A stretch of DNA of 16,269 nt, taken from assembly GCA_023422735.1 (NCBI GenBank), contig JAFAGL010000239.1, positions 1-16,269 on the forward strand, in the 5' to 3' direction. Both the position numbers and the translations under genes were made by a program. Positions 6,809 to 14,671 of the stretch are shown here, piece by piece (position 1 is the first letter of the stretch; each line of letters begins with the position of its first letter). Under the pieces are notes generated by a model, which was not told where the DNA came from, ran no database searches, and worked only from the letters and a program-made list of their open reading frames with translations. This stretch comes from Pseudomonadota bacterium (GTDB lineage Bacteria > Pseudomonadota > Alphaproteobacteria > Rhizobiales > Rhizobiaceae).

Positions 6809-6902
6809 GTGCGCTTGAAATGCTGCCTGCCGTTTTGAGGGTCGGTTTTATCCGGCCTAGCCAGCAGCCATCGTTCCCGATCGAGTCCGGACTGGAATGC
6901 TC

Positions 6903-7727
6903 ATGGATAATCTTAATGCGCTTGTCGCGGACACGCCTGCGACAGCTTTCCCCATTCCGGCCAATGTTTATGCTGAGCGTGTGGTGTCTGTGACCCATTA
7001 TACAGACCGGCTCTTCGCGTTCCGAACGACGCGTCCCGCTTCGTTCCGGTTCCGCTCGGGTGAATTTGCCATGATCGGCCTGCCCAATGCGACAAAGCCG
7101 GTTTTTCGGGCTTATTCCATCGCAAGCCCGGCCTGGGATGAGGAACTAGAATTCTTTTCGATCAAGGTGCCCGATGGGCCGCTGACCCAGCATCTTCAGA
7201 AAATCCAGCCGGGGGACACGGTTCTGCTGCGCCAGAAATCCACCGGCACACTGGTTCTGGATGCGTTGACGCCCGCCAAACGGCTTTACATGATCGCGAC
7301 CGGAACGGGCTTCGCACCTTTCGCAAGTCTGGTGCGCGATCCCGAAACCTATGAAAAATTCGATGAGATCATCGTCACCAACACCTGCCGCGACGTGGCC
7401 GAGCTGCGCTATGGCACGGAACTGATCGAAGGCGTTCGCGAAGATCCCTTGATCGGCGAACTGGTCGAAGGCCGCTTGAAATATTACGCCACGACGACGC
7501 GCGAAACCTCGCCGCGCATGGGGCGCATCACCAAGCTGATCGAAGACGGCACGATTTTCACCGATCTCGGATTGCCGCCGCTCGATCCGGCCATTGACCG
7601 CATCATGATCTGCGGTTCAATGGCCATGCTGAACGATGTCAAGGATCTGGCGGAAGCGCGTGGCTTCGTGGAGGGCGCCAACAATGCGCCGGCCGATTTC
7701 GTGGTTGAGCGCGCTTTCGTCGGTTAA
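6903..7727 (+). CDS. fpr: Ferredoxin/flavodoxin-NADP+ reductase
   Basis: A 274-residue FAD enzyme that shuttles electrons between NADPH and ferredoxin or flavodoxin, used in oxidative-stress defence and biosynthesis. The N-terminal FAD barrel contains RAYSIASP (the isoalloxazine/phosphate-binding RxYS motif, about residue 69). The NADP domain contains LYMIATGTGFAPFASL. The protein ends in VVERAFVG, the short C-terminal extension of bacterial subclass I reductases such as that of Rhodobacter, rather than the plant-type terminal Tyr. Two in-frame ATGs exist, at 6897 and 6903. I prefer 6903 because GACTGGA ends 6 bases before it, but the other adds only two residues. It converges on the hydrolase gene with 27 bases between stops. 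Confidence 0.93.
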   Translation: MDNLNALVADTPATAFPIPANVYAERVVSVTHYTDRLFAFRTTRPASFRFRSGEFAMIGLPNATKPVFRAYSIASPAWDEELEFFSIKVPDGPLTQHLQKIQPGDTVLLRQKSTGTLVLDALTPAKRLYMIATGTGFAPFASLVRDPETYEKFDEIIVTNTCRDVAELRYGTELIEGVREDPLIGELVEGRLKYYATTTRETSPRMGRITKLIEDGTIFTDLGLPPLDPAIDRIMICGSMAMLNDVKDLAEARGFVEGANNAPADFVVERAFVG

Positions 7728-7754
7728 GCCGCTCAGCTTCGATGAGGTTCGGAG

Positions 7755-8624
7755 CTATAAGCGCTGGAAAAAGGCGACAATCTCATCCAGCACCGGTGCC
7801 TTGCCGCGAAGCGGCCGGCTGAGCGCCAGAACCAGACCTGCATGTCCAAGATCGGGATAGATCCGGCTTTCCACCCGGTGGCCTGCGCTTTCGAGGGCCT
7901 TTGCCAAACGCGCCGTGTTGCGGGGTCTGACCGTGGTGTCATCCGCCCCGGTTGCCAGAAAAGCGGGCGGGGCGTAGCGATCGGCAAAGACCTGATGGAT
8001 TGGCTGGCTTTTGCGTTGATCTTCAGGTGACAGATGGCCGAAGGCCGCGATGCTTGCGGGATCGTCCAATGGCAGAAAATCATAGGGACCAGCGAGACCT
8101 GCGACGCCTTTGACAGTTTGCGGCGCGACGCCTTCGGCTTGAAGAAATTCCGGGTTCAACGCGGTGGCGAGCGCGTTATAGGCGCCGGCGGAATGACCGA
8201 CCAGGAAAATGCGATCGGCATTGCCGTTGAAGCGCGCTGCATTCGCCTGCGCCCAGGCCACGATCTTTGCGCAATCGCGTACGAAATCCGGATAAGGATG
8301 CTCAGGCACCAGCCTGTAATCGCCAATCACCGTCACGAAACCGCGTGACGCGAACGCCCGACCGACAAATCCATAATCGGAGCGCGAACCATTATTCCAG
8401 GATCCGCCATAAACGAACACGACCACGCCATGGTTCGCGCCGGTGTTGGGAACATAAACATCAAGGCGTTGGCGCGGATCAGCTCCATATGCCACATTCT
8501 CGGCCGCGCGCCTGGAGCTACCATCCTTCGGAAGGAGCGCGTTCAGGACGCCAAGTGCGGAGCAACTCGTCAGCCCGAGCAATGCAAGCATGACAGCAAG
8601 AACAAGAAAGGGGCGACGCGACAA
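7755..8624 (-). CDS. Alpha/beta-hydrolase lipoprotein (esterase-like)
   Basis: A 289-residue hydrolase of the carboxylesterase/BD-FAE group. The N-terminus is a lipoprotein signal: MSRR, a hydrophobic core, and the lipobox LTSC with the lipidated Cys21, so it should be membrane-anchored on the periplasmic side. The oxyanion-hole segment FVYGGSW (70-76) replaces the usual HGGG. The nucleophile is Ser145 in GHSAG, the acid is Asp228 or Asp229 (ATGADDT), and the base is His261 (DLGHAG). The DYRLVPEHPYP segment (102-112) is typical of this family. The triad is complete, so it should be active on small esters, but the substrate is unknown. No other gene of an obvious pathway is adjacent. Confidence 0.88.
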   Translation of the reverse strand: MSRRPFLVLAVMLALLGLTSCSALGVLNALLPKDGSSRRAAENVAYGADPRQRLDVYVPNTGANHGVVVFVYGGSWNNGSRSDYGFVGRAFASRGFVTVIGDYRLVPEHPYPDFVRDCAKIVAWAQANAARFNGNADRIFLVGHSAGAYNALATALNPEFLQAEGVAPQTVKGVAGLAGPYDFLPLDDPASIAAFGHLSPEDQRKSQPIHQVFADRYAPPAFLATGADDTTVRPRNTARLAKALESAGHRVESRIYPDLGHAGLVLALSRPLRGKAPVLDEIVAFFQRL

Positions 8625-8718
8625 ATAATGAAGACTCCGAACCGATCAGCACGCGGCCATTGCCGCTTCACGCGAACTGGCAGGCTTTGGTTGTCAGAAA
8701 CGATACGGGGTCGGTAAA

Positions 8719-8743
8719 GTTGCGGCGATAAACCCGCCGCAAC
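8719..8743 (-). terminator. Intrinsic terminator-like hairpin after tonB
   Basis: A perfect 9-bp GC-rich stem (GTTGCGGCG / CGCCGCAAC) with a 7-base loop begins 25 bases beyond the tonB stop. In the minus-strand transcript it is followed by UUUACC, a short U stretch. It fits as the end of the exbB-exbD-tonB transcript, separating it from the hydrolase gene that follows on the same strand. Confidence 0.6.
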
Positions 8744-8768
8744 ACGATCAAGCGCAATTCCTGCCGGC

Positions 8769-9719
8769 TCAGCGATCCTTGTGAACCGGAATGCTGACGG
8801 ACTGCCCCCCGTTTGGCGGCGGCGGCAATTTGATGCCGCTGACTGCGCCGACAACGGCGGAATCGATCCCCGGATTCCCCGACGAGCGACTGACGCGAAC
8901 GCCACCGACGGAGCCCGAAGCGCTGACCGAAAAGCTGATGACCACGGTGCCGGTGCCGCGTATGCGACGCACGGCGCGTTGCGAAACACGCTGGATCTGG
9001 CGGGCGGCCTGTGAATTCCAGCGCGCCGGTGAGACGCGCGGCGCTGACGATGCCCTTTGTTGAACCGATGCCTGGCTTTTGGGTTGCGGGCGCGCTTCCT
9101 GTGCGGTCTGGCGCGGTTGTTCGCGACGCGGCCGTTCGCGTTTCAGCTGTTCGCGCGGGCGTTCACGCACGATTTCGCGCGGTTCGGGACGTGAAACCGG
9201 CAGGGGCACATCCGAATCCGGCAAGGCAACCGTCGGTTCTTCGATCACCTCTTCGGTGACCACGTCGGGTTCGATCGGCTCGGCTTCAGCGATCTCCGGC
9301 TCGGGTTCGACCGGCTCGTTTTCCTCAGGCTGAACGATTTCCGGCTCGGCGGGCGTCACTTCCTCGACAACGCTTTCCGGCTCGATCGGAACTTGTTCTT
9401 CAGGCGTCACGGTTTCCTGAGATTCGGCCTCGGTTGTTTCGACCGGTTCCTCGGCTGCCGCCATTTCGGTCGGCTCTTCTTCGCTCACCGTTTCGCTTTC
9501 CACCGATTCCGGCGTGGTTTCCAGCATCGGCGTGAGGTCGATCATCATCGCTTCCTCGGCTGCCACTGGGGCTGCCAAGGGTTCTGCATTCTGCGTCAAA
9601 TACCAGGCGGCGCCGGCATGGGCCGCGAATACCACAAGCGCCGCCGATCCCCACAAGGCGATATCGCGCCGCAGGGAGGGCTTGCCGAAACCGGCGCTGT
9701 TGTCATCGACAAGGTTCAT
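8769..9719 (-). CDS. tonB: TonB-family energy transducer
   Basis: A 316-residue periplasm-spanning protein that passes proton-motive-force energy from ExbB-ExbD to outer-membrane receptors. One N-terminal anchor lies at residues 19-41 and contains His34, probably the counterpart of the conserved TonB anchor His. Then comes a long Glu/Pro/Val-rich acidic stretch (about 55-170), an Arg/Pro/Glu-rich basic stretch (about 178-214) and the C-terminal TonB domain (about 235-316), including GTVVISFSVSASGSVG. The acidic then basic order parallels the EP and KP repeats of E. coli TonB, but Arg replaces Lys almost throughout. Its ATG overlaps the exbD stop by 4 bases (ATGA), showing translational coupling. 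Confidence 0.88.
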   Translation of the reverse strand: MNLVDDNSAGFGKPSLRRDIALWGSAALVVFAAHAGAAWYLTQNAEPLAAPVAAEEAMMIDLTPMLETTPESVESETVSEEEPTEMAAAEEPVETTEAESQETVTPEEQVPIEPESVVEEVTPAEPEIVQPEENEPVEPEPEIAEAEPIEPDVVTEEVIEEPTVALPDSDVPLPVSRPEPREIVRERPREQLKRERPRREQPRQTAQEARPQPKSQASVQQRASSAPRVSPARWNSQAARQIQRVSQRAVRRIRGTGTVVISFSVSASGSVGGVRVSRSSGNPGIDSAVVGAVSGIKLPPPPNGGQSVSIPVHKDR

Positions 9720-10177
9720 TGGGCAGCCGGCGCGCTTCCTGTTGCGGAGCCAGCCCCCGGCGCGCCTTCCAGGCCCACAAGCGCGACTTTGAGATAACCG
9801 GCGGTGCGCAGAAGGTTCATGACCTCCATCACCTGCCCGTAATCCACTGCGCGGTCCGCGCGCAGATAGATGCGCGTTTCCTTATTGCCATCCGCAATCC
9901 GGTCGATGATCGGTCCGAAATTGTCGCGCGCGACGGGATCATTGCCGACGGCCAGGCTGAGATCGCGTTTCAGCGTCAGAAACAAGGGTTCGTCGGTGCG
10001 CGGCGTGGGGGAGGCGCTGGAGCCCGGCAGATCGACATTGATATCCACGGTGGCCAAAGGTGCGGCCACCATGAAGATGATCAACAGAACCAGCATCACG
10101 TCGATAAACGGGGTGACGTTGATTTCGTGGTTTTCCTGCAGGTCGTCCCCGCCGCTTTCGCGAATGCCTCCGGCCAT
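9716..10177 (-). CDS. exbD: ExbD, TonB-system biopolymer transport protein
   Basis: A 153-residue inner-membrane protein with one N-terminal helix (residues 23-43) and a periplasmic domain. The motif EINVTPFIDVMLVLLIIFMV carries the essential membrane Asp (Asp26, equivalent to Asp25 of E. coli ExbD) that takes part in proton transfer. The LRADRAVDYGQVMEVMNLLRTAG segment is the conserved periplasmic core. It lies 12 bases after exbB and overlaps tonB by 4 bases, so the three are one operon. The length is close to that of typical ExbD proteins (about 140-155). Confidence 0.94.
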   Translation of the reverse strand: MAGGIRESGGDDLQENHEINVTPFIDVMLVLLIIFMVAAPLATVDINVDLPGSSASPTPRTDEPLFLTLKRDLSLAVGNDPVARDNFGPIIDRIADGNKETRIYLRADRAVDYGQVMEVMNLLRTAGYLKVALVGLEGAPGAGSATGSAPAAQ

Positions 10178-10189
10178 GGATGCGGTTCC

Positions 10190-11167
10190 TTATTCTGCGG
10201 CTGCGCTCAAGGGCGCGGCCCGGAAATCGATGTCGCGGCTGACAAGACGTTCAACACCGGCGGCGGCATCAGCCAGCACCTGGCGATAACCGGTGATCGA
10301 ACGCGCAAACACGTTGTAGATCACAACGGCTGGAATCGCGGCCACAAGGCCGATCGCAGTGGCAAGCAGTGCTTCGGCGATACCGGGCGCCACGATGGCG
10401 AGATTGGTGGTTTGCGCTTCCGAAATGCCGATAAAGGAGTTCATGATCCCCCAAACCGTGCCGAACAAGCCGACAAACGGAGCGGTGGAACCGATCGTGG
10501 CAAGAACGCCGGTGCCACGCGACATGCGCCGGCCGGCCTGCGCTTCGATGCGGCCGAGCACTGAAGACACGCGTTCCTTCAAGCCTTCGCCGTGGTTCAC
10601 GGCTCCGGCAGCAGCCGAAACTGCAACTTCATTGCGAGCCGCGTGCACAAAAGCGGCTGCGGGACCCTTGCGGTCAGCCAAGGCGTGCGCGGCGTCTTCC
10701 AAGGTGCGCGACCCACGAATTGCCTTGACTGCCTTGTGGGCGCGCGCGCTTGCACCGGCCAGTTCGAGCGACTTGGCGATCCAAACCGTCCAGGTGACCA
10801 GTGACGCGAAGGCCAGGCCGATCATCACGGCCTTGACCACCCAGTCGGCGGCCATGAACATGCCCCAGGGCGAAAGATCATGCGGAAGATTATGTGGCGC
10901 GGCGGGGTTGTCGAGGATGACGTCCTCGCTTTGCGGATCCGAAGCCTCGTTTAATTCAACTGGCTGCGGCGATACTGTTTCGGGCGTCGGCTGAACCGGC
11001 TGGGGCGCGACGGGTTGCGGCGCGGCAGGCTGCTCGGTCGCCGGCGCCGGGCTGGCCGGGGCGGCGGGTGCAGGGCTTTCAGGCTGGGCGCTGTTTTGCG
11101 CCTGTCCGGTCGCAATGGAAGCAACCAGCAGAAAGCCAGCCAGTGAAACGGAAAGAAGATGACGCAC
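10190..11167 (-). CDS. exbB: ExbB with signal peptide and Pro/Ala-rich N-terminal extension
   Basis: A 325-residue MotA/TolQ/ExbB-family protein, the pentameric proton-channel scaffold of the TonB system. The core has three membrane segments (about 106-130, 220-243, 262-287) and the signature FVGLFGTVWGIMNSFIGI. Before it stand a cleavable-looking signal peptide (residues 1-23, ending GQAQ) and about 75 residues rich in Pro, Ala and Gln. The protein is therefore about 80 residues longer than E. coli ExbB (244), as is common in rhizobial ExbB. The start is a GTG at 11167 with a run of G 5-9 bases upstream. It is the first gene of exbB-exbD-tonB. The 113-base gap before it holds an iron-responsive-operator-like dyad. 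Confidence 0.93.
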   Translation of the reverse strand: MRHLLSVSLAGFLLVASIATGQAQNSAQPESPAPAAPASPAPATEQPAAPQPVAPQPVQPTPETVSPQPVELNEASDPQSEDVILDNPAAPHNLPHDLSPWGMFMAADWVVKAVMIGLAFASLVTWTVWIAKSLELAGASARAHKAVKAIRGSRTLEDAAHALADRKGPAAAFVHAARNEVAVSAAAGAVNHGEGLKERVSSVLGRIEAQAGRRMSRGTGVLATIGSTAPFVGLFGTVWGIMNSFIGISEAQTTNLAIVAPGIAEALLATAIGLVAAIPAVVIYNVFARSITGYRQVLADAAAGVERLVSRDIDFRAAPLSAAAE

Positions 11168-11246
11168 TCGAACCCCCGGGTCTGCCGCGGTGAAACAATA
11201 TCGGCGGTTCCCTAACGCAGGATCGCACGAATCGCGACCCCTTTGT

Positions 11247-11261
11247 TGAGCTAGTTTGTCA
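11247..11261 (-). promoter_or_regulatory. Iron-responsive-operator-like dyad (TGA-N9-TCA) upstream of exbB
   Basis: TGA at 11247-11249 and TCA at 11259-11261 are separated by exactly nine bases, the spacing of the rhizobial iron-responsive operator linked to RirA. The dyad lies about 80 bases before the exbB start and beside an AT-rich patch (ATATTTTT at 11261-11268). Six fixed bases occur by chance a few times in 16 kb, so the call rests on the position before an iron-uptake operon. Confidence 0.45.
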
Positions 11262-11280
11262 TATTTTTGGCAATGCGCGC

Positions 11281-12453
<1,173 letters not shown>

Positions 12454-12666
12454 GATGAAACCCGTTTGCATGAAACACTGGATCGCCCGTTTCGCGGACG
12501 ACCACCTGTGCCGGAATAAAACAGTTTGAGCCTCAGGCCAAATTTCTTGACGGAAATATTTTGCGGCAAAACAGTTAGTGTCGGATCGCGGTTTGTTGCC
12601 GCGCTCCTTGTCCTGAAATGGCCCGAATGGCTTGCCTGAGTGGATTGGATTGAAAGGGAGGAACCC
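12454..12666. promoter_or_regulatory. Divergent promoter region between mrp and the VOC gene
   Basis: These 213 bases must contain the promoters of mrp (leftward) and the VOC gene (rightward). TTGACG at 12547-12552 is a fair plus-strand -35 hexamer next to an AT-rich patch (AAATATTTT, 12554-12562), but no good -10 follows at the right spacing. No clear operator is visible. Confidence 0.3.
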
Positions 12667-13140
12667 GTGAACAAGATCACCACATGGCTCTGGTTCAACA
12701 CGGAAGCTGAAGAAGCGGCTAAATATTACGTGTCCGTTTTCCGCAATGCCCGGATGGGCGAAATCACGCATGCGCCCGGCGGCGGCGAGCCGCATGTGCA
12801 GGAGGGGCAGGTTCTGACGGTTGGCTTCGAGATCGAGGGCAAGCCCTTTTACGCCCTGAATGGCGGAAACTCCGATTTCCCGTTCAATCCCGGAATCTCC
12901 TTCATGATCCTGTGCGACGAACAAAACGAGATCGACGAATATTGGTCGCGTTTGCTTGGCGATGGCGGCAAGGAAATCGCCTGCGGCTGGATCACGGACA
13001 AATACGGCCTCGCCTGGCAGATCACGCCCCGAAGCCTGATGGAGTTGATGAATGGCCGGGATCGCGCTCGCGCGGCACGGGTGATGGCGGCGATGCAAAA
13101 GATGATCAAGCTCGACAAGGCTGTGCTCGAAGCTGCGTGA
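12667..13140 (+). CDS. VOC-superfamily protein, PhnB-like (3-demethylubiquinone methyltransferase-like domain)
   Basis: A 157-residue protein with the PhnB/'3-dmu-9_3-mt' version of the vicinal-oxygen-chelate fold. It begins KITTWLWFNTEAEEAAKYYVSVF, has the central LNGGNSDFPFNPGISFMI strand-loop, and ends with EIACGWITDKYGLAWQITP followed by a helical tail. These proteins are often mis-annotated as methyltransferases; most have no known substrate. I chose the GTG at 12667 because GGGAGGAA lies just upstream of it and the family usually starts there. An ATG 27 bases earlier lies before that ribosome-binding site. The gene is divergent from mrp and is followed after 67 bases by the LysR gene on the same strand. 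Confidence 0.85.
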   Translation: MNKITTWLWFNTEAEEAAKYYVSVFRNARMGEITHAPGGGEPHVQEGQVLTVGFEIEGKPFYALNGGNSDFPFNPGISFMILCDEQNEIDEYWSRLLGDGGKEIACGWITDKYGLAWQITPRSLMELMNGRDRARAARVMAAMQKMIKLDKAVLEAA

Positions 13141-13207
13141 CAGGCCGGCCCCGCTCGCAAACAGCTTCCCGCTGGTGTCTGATCCCGCTGCCGGTTAGAA
13201 TCGCAGC

Positions 13208-14101
13208 ATGATCGACAAGCTGGAATTTTTCATCGCGCTCGCTCGTCACCGCCATTTCGGCCGGGCGGCGGAAGAAGTCGGCGTGGCTCAGCCGACCCTT
13301 TCCGCTGCGATCAAGCAATTGGAAGACCAGCTCGGCGTCAGCCTCGTTTTGCGCGGGTCGCGTTTCCAGGGTTTGACGCCGGAAGGCGATCGGGTTCTGG
13401 AATGGGCGCGCCGCATCGTGGGTGATGCGCGCACCATGCGCGAGGAAATGCGAAATGCGCGCCGCGGTTTGTCCGGCCACCTGCAGCTTGCCTGCATCCC
13501 GACCGCGTTGGGAAGCGTGGCGCGTTTGACGGCCCCGTTTTGCGAGAAACACAAGAATGTGCGCGTTTCAGTCTTTTCGCGAACTTCGGCCGAAATCCTG
13601 GCGTCGCTGGATAATCTCGAGATCGATGCGGGCATCACCTATCTGGCCAATGAACCTTTGGGCCGGGTCACGGTGGTGCCGCTTTATGCGGAGCGGTATC
13701 GGCTGATCGTGGCCGGAGGCCATCCGATGGCCGAGCGCGAAACCGTGGACTGGGCGGAAGTCGCTTCGCTTGCGCTTTGCCTGATGACGCCGGAAATGCA
13801 AAACCGCCGCATCATCAACAAGCATCTGGCAGATGCGGGGGCTTTCATCGAGCCAACGCTGGAATCCAACTCCATCATCGCACTGTTGTCGCATGTGAGA
13901 ACTGGGCAATGGGCCACCATTCTGCCTCTTGATCTCAGCCTTGTCGGTTTGTCGGCGGATCTGAAGGCGGTGCCGATCGGATCGCCGGATGTGTCGCACC
14001 GGGTCGGACTGGTGGTACCACAACGCGAACCGCATACGCCGCTGGTTTCGGCCTTTCTCCAGCAGGCGCGGCAGATGGCTGCGGAAACACCGATCATGTG
14101 A
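13208..14101 (+). CDS. LysR-type transcriptional regulator, probable regulator of fds
   Basis: A 297-residue LysR-family DNA-binding protein. The N-terminal winged helix-turn-helix (residues 1-60) reads FFIALARHRHFGRAAEEVGVAQPTLS with the recognition helix around residues 28-38 (PTLSAAIKQLE). A linker helix follows, then the periplasmic-binding-protein-like effector domain (about 90-290). Its length is standard. It lies 93 bases before fdsG on the same strand, and that gap contains an ATAG-N7-CTAT dyad with the T-N11-A core of LysR-type sites, so control of the formate dehydrogenase operon is likely but inferred. No strong ribosome-binding site precedes the ATG. The effector cannot be read from the sequence. 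Confidence 0.9.
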   Translation: MIDKLEFFIALARHRHFGRAAEEVGVAQPTLSAAIKQLEDQLGVSLVLRGSRFQGLTPEGDRVLEWARRIVGDARTMREEMRNARRGLSGHLQLACIPTALGSVARLTAPFCEKHKNVRVSVFSRTSAEILASLDNLEIDAGITYLANEPLGRVTVVPLYAERYRLIVAGGHPMAERETVDWAEVASLALCLMTPEMQNRRIINKHLADAGAFIEPTLESNSIIALLSHVRTGQWATILPLDLSLVGLSADLKAVPIGSPDVSHRVGLVVPQREPHTPLVSAFLQQARQMAAETPIM

Positions 14102-14116
14102 TAGGTTTGTTCTATC
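14100..14116 (+). promoter_or_regulatory. LysR-type box (GATAG-N7-CTATC) upstream of fdsG
   Basis: GATAG at 14100-14104 and CTATC at 14112-14116 form an interrupted dyad with the T-N11-A core typical of LysR-family operators. It overlaps the stop codon of the LysR gene and lies about 80 bases before the fdsG start, a usual place for an activator recognition site. Confidence 0.45.
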
Positions 14117-14158
14117 GCGTGACGGAAGTGGCTTATTGAACGAGATTGGCCGATCTGG

Positions 14159-14172
14159 TTTCTCGCGAGAAA
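14159..14172. promoter_or_regulatory. Perfect 14-bp palindrome in the fdsG leader
   Basis: TTTCTCGCGAGAAA is its own reverse complement over all 14 bases. It lies 8 bases before the fdsG ribosome-binding site. It could be an operator for a dimeric repressor. As RNA it could form only a tight stem with a minimal loop, so a DNA-level role is more likely. Confidence 0.45.
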
Positions 14173-14194
14173 GAATCCAGGGAGGGCCCTGCAC

Positions 14195-14671
14195 ATGATG
14201 CAGGCAGCAGGTACCCAGACACGACAGCGCGTGAGTGATGTGGTCGACGCGCATAAGGATCAGGCTGGCGCGCTGCTGCCGATCCTGCACGGCCTTCAGG
14301 AAGAGCTCGGCTATGTACCGGACGATGCCGTTCCGGTGATTGCCGAGGCGCTGAACCTGTCGCGCGCCGATGTCCATGGCGTCATCACATTCTACCATGA
14401 TTATCGCAAACGCCCGGCCGGCCGGCATGTCCTGAAAATTTGCCGGGCCGAAGCCTGTCAGGCCATGGGCGGAGAGGCGATGGTTGAGCGCGCCATGGGA
14501 CTGCTCGGCCTGAATTTTCACGAAACATCATCAGACAATGCCGTTACGCTGGAGCCGGTGTTCTGCCTCGGTCTCTGCGCCTGCGCGCCCGCTGCGATGC
14601 TGGACGGTCAGCTGATCGGCAGGCTGGATGACGATAAGCTCCGAGAGATCGTGACGGAGATCCGCTCATGA
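14195..14671 (+). CDS. fdsG: NAD-dependent formate dehydrogenase gamma subunit (NuoE-like)
   Basis: A 158-residue 2Fe-2S subunit homologous to NuoE of complex I. With FdsB it forms the diaphorase part of the soluble molybdenum formate dehydrogenase that oxidises formate to CO2 and reduces NAD. The cluster ligands are Cys83 and Cys88 (ICRAEACQ) and Cys124 and Cys128 (FCLGLCACAP). The N-terminal helical bundle includes LLPILHGLQEELGYVP and GVITFYHDYR. A strong GGGAGGG ribosome-binding site at 14180-14186 precedes two adjacent ATGs at 14195 and 14198. Its stop overlaps the fdsB start by 4 bases (ATGA). It is the first gene of the operon, after the LysR gene. Confidence 0.94.
   Translation: MMQAAGTQTRQRVSDVVDAHKDQAGALLPILHGLQEELGYVPDDAVPVIAEALNLSRADVHGVITFYHDYRKRPAGRHVLKICRAEACQAMGGEAMVERAMGLLGLNFHETSSDNAVTLEPVFCLGLCACAPAAMLDGQLIGRLDDDKLREIVTEIRS

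Larger units (their letters stand above)
6522..6896. other. Non-coding region between divergent pncA and fpr
   Basis: These 375 bases hold the promoters of pncA (leftward) and fpr (rightward). Short frames on both strands (up to 73 codons) show no recognisable protein features. The notable structure is a perfect 10-bp inverted repeat, AATTGCTGAA at 6687-6696 and TTCAGCAATT at 6744-6753, with 47 bases between the arms. It lies next to the only AT-rich patch (ATTTAAAATAT, 6751-6761). I recognise no known NAD riboswitch. Confidence 0.5.

Noticed and set aside
6617..6838. Possible 73-residue protein in the pncA-fpr gap
   Set aside because: No good ribosome-binding site, mixed composition without domain or signal, and it overlaps the likely fpr promoter. 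A 64-codon frame on the other strand (6557-6751) was dropped for the same reasons.
12454..13098. Upstream extension of the mrp reading frame, giving a 605-residue protein
   Set aside because: The extra 215 residues are antisense to the VOC gene, have no family resemblance, and the DUF59 domain of Mrp begins exactly at the ATG at 12453.
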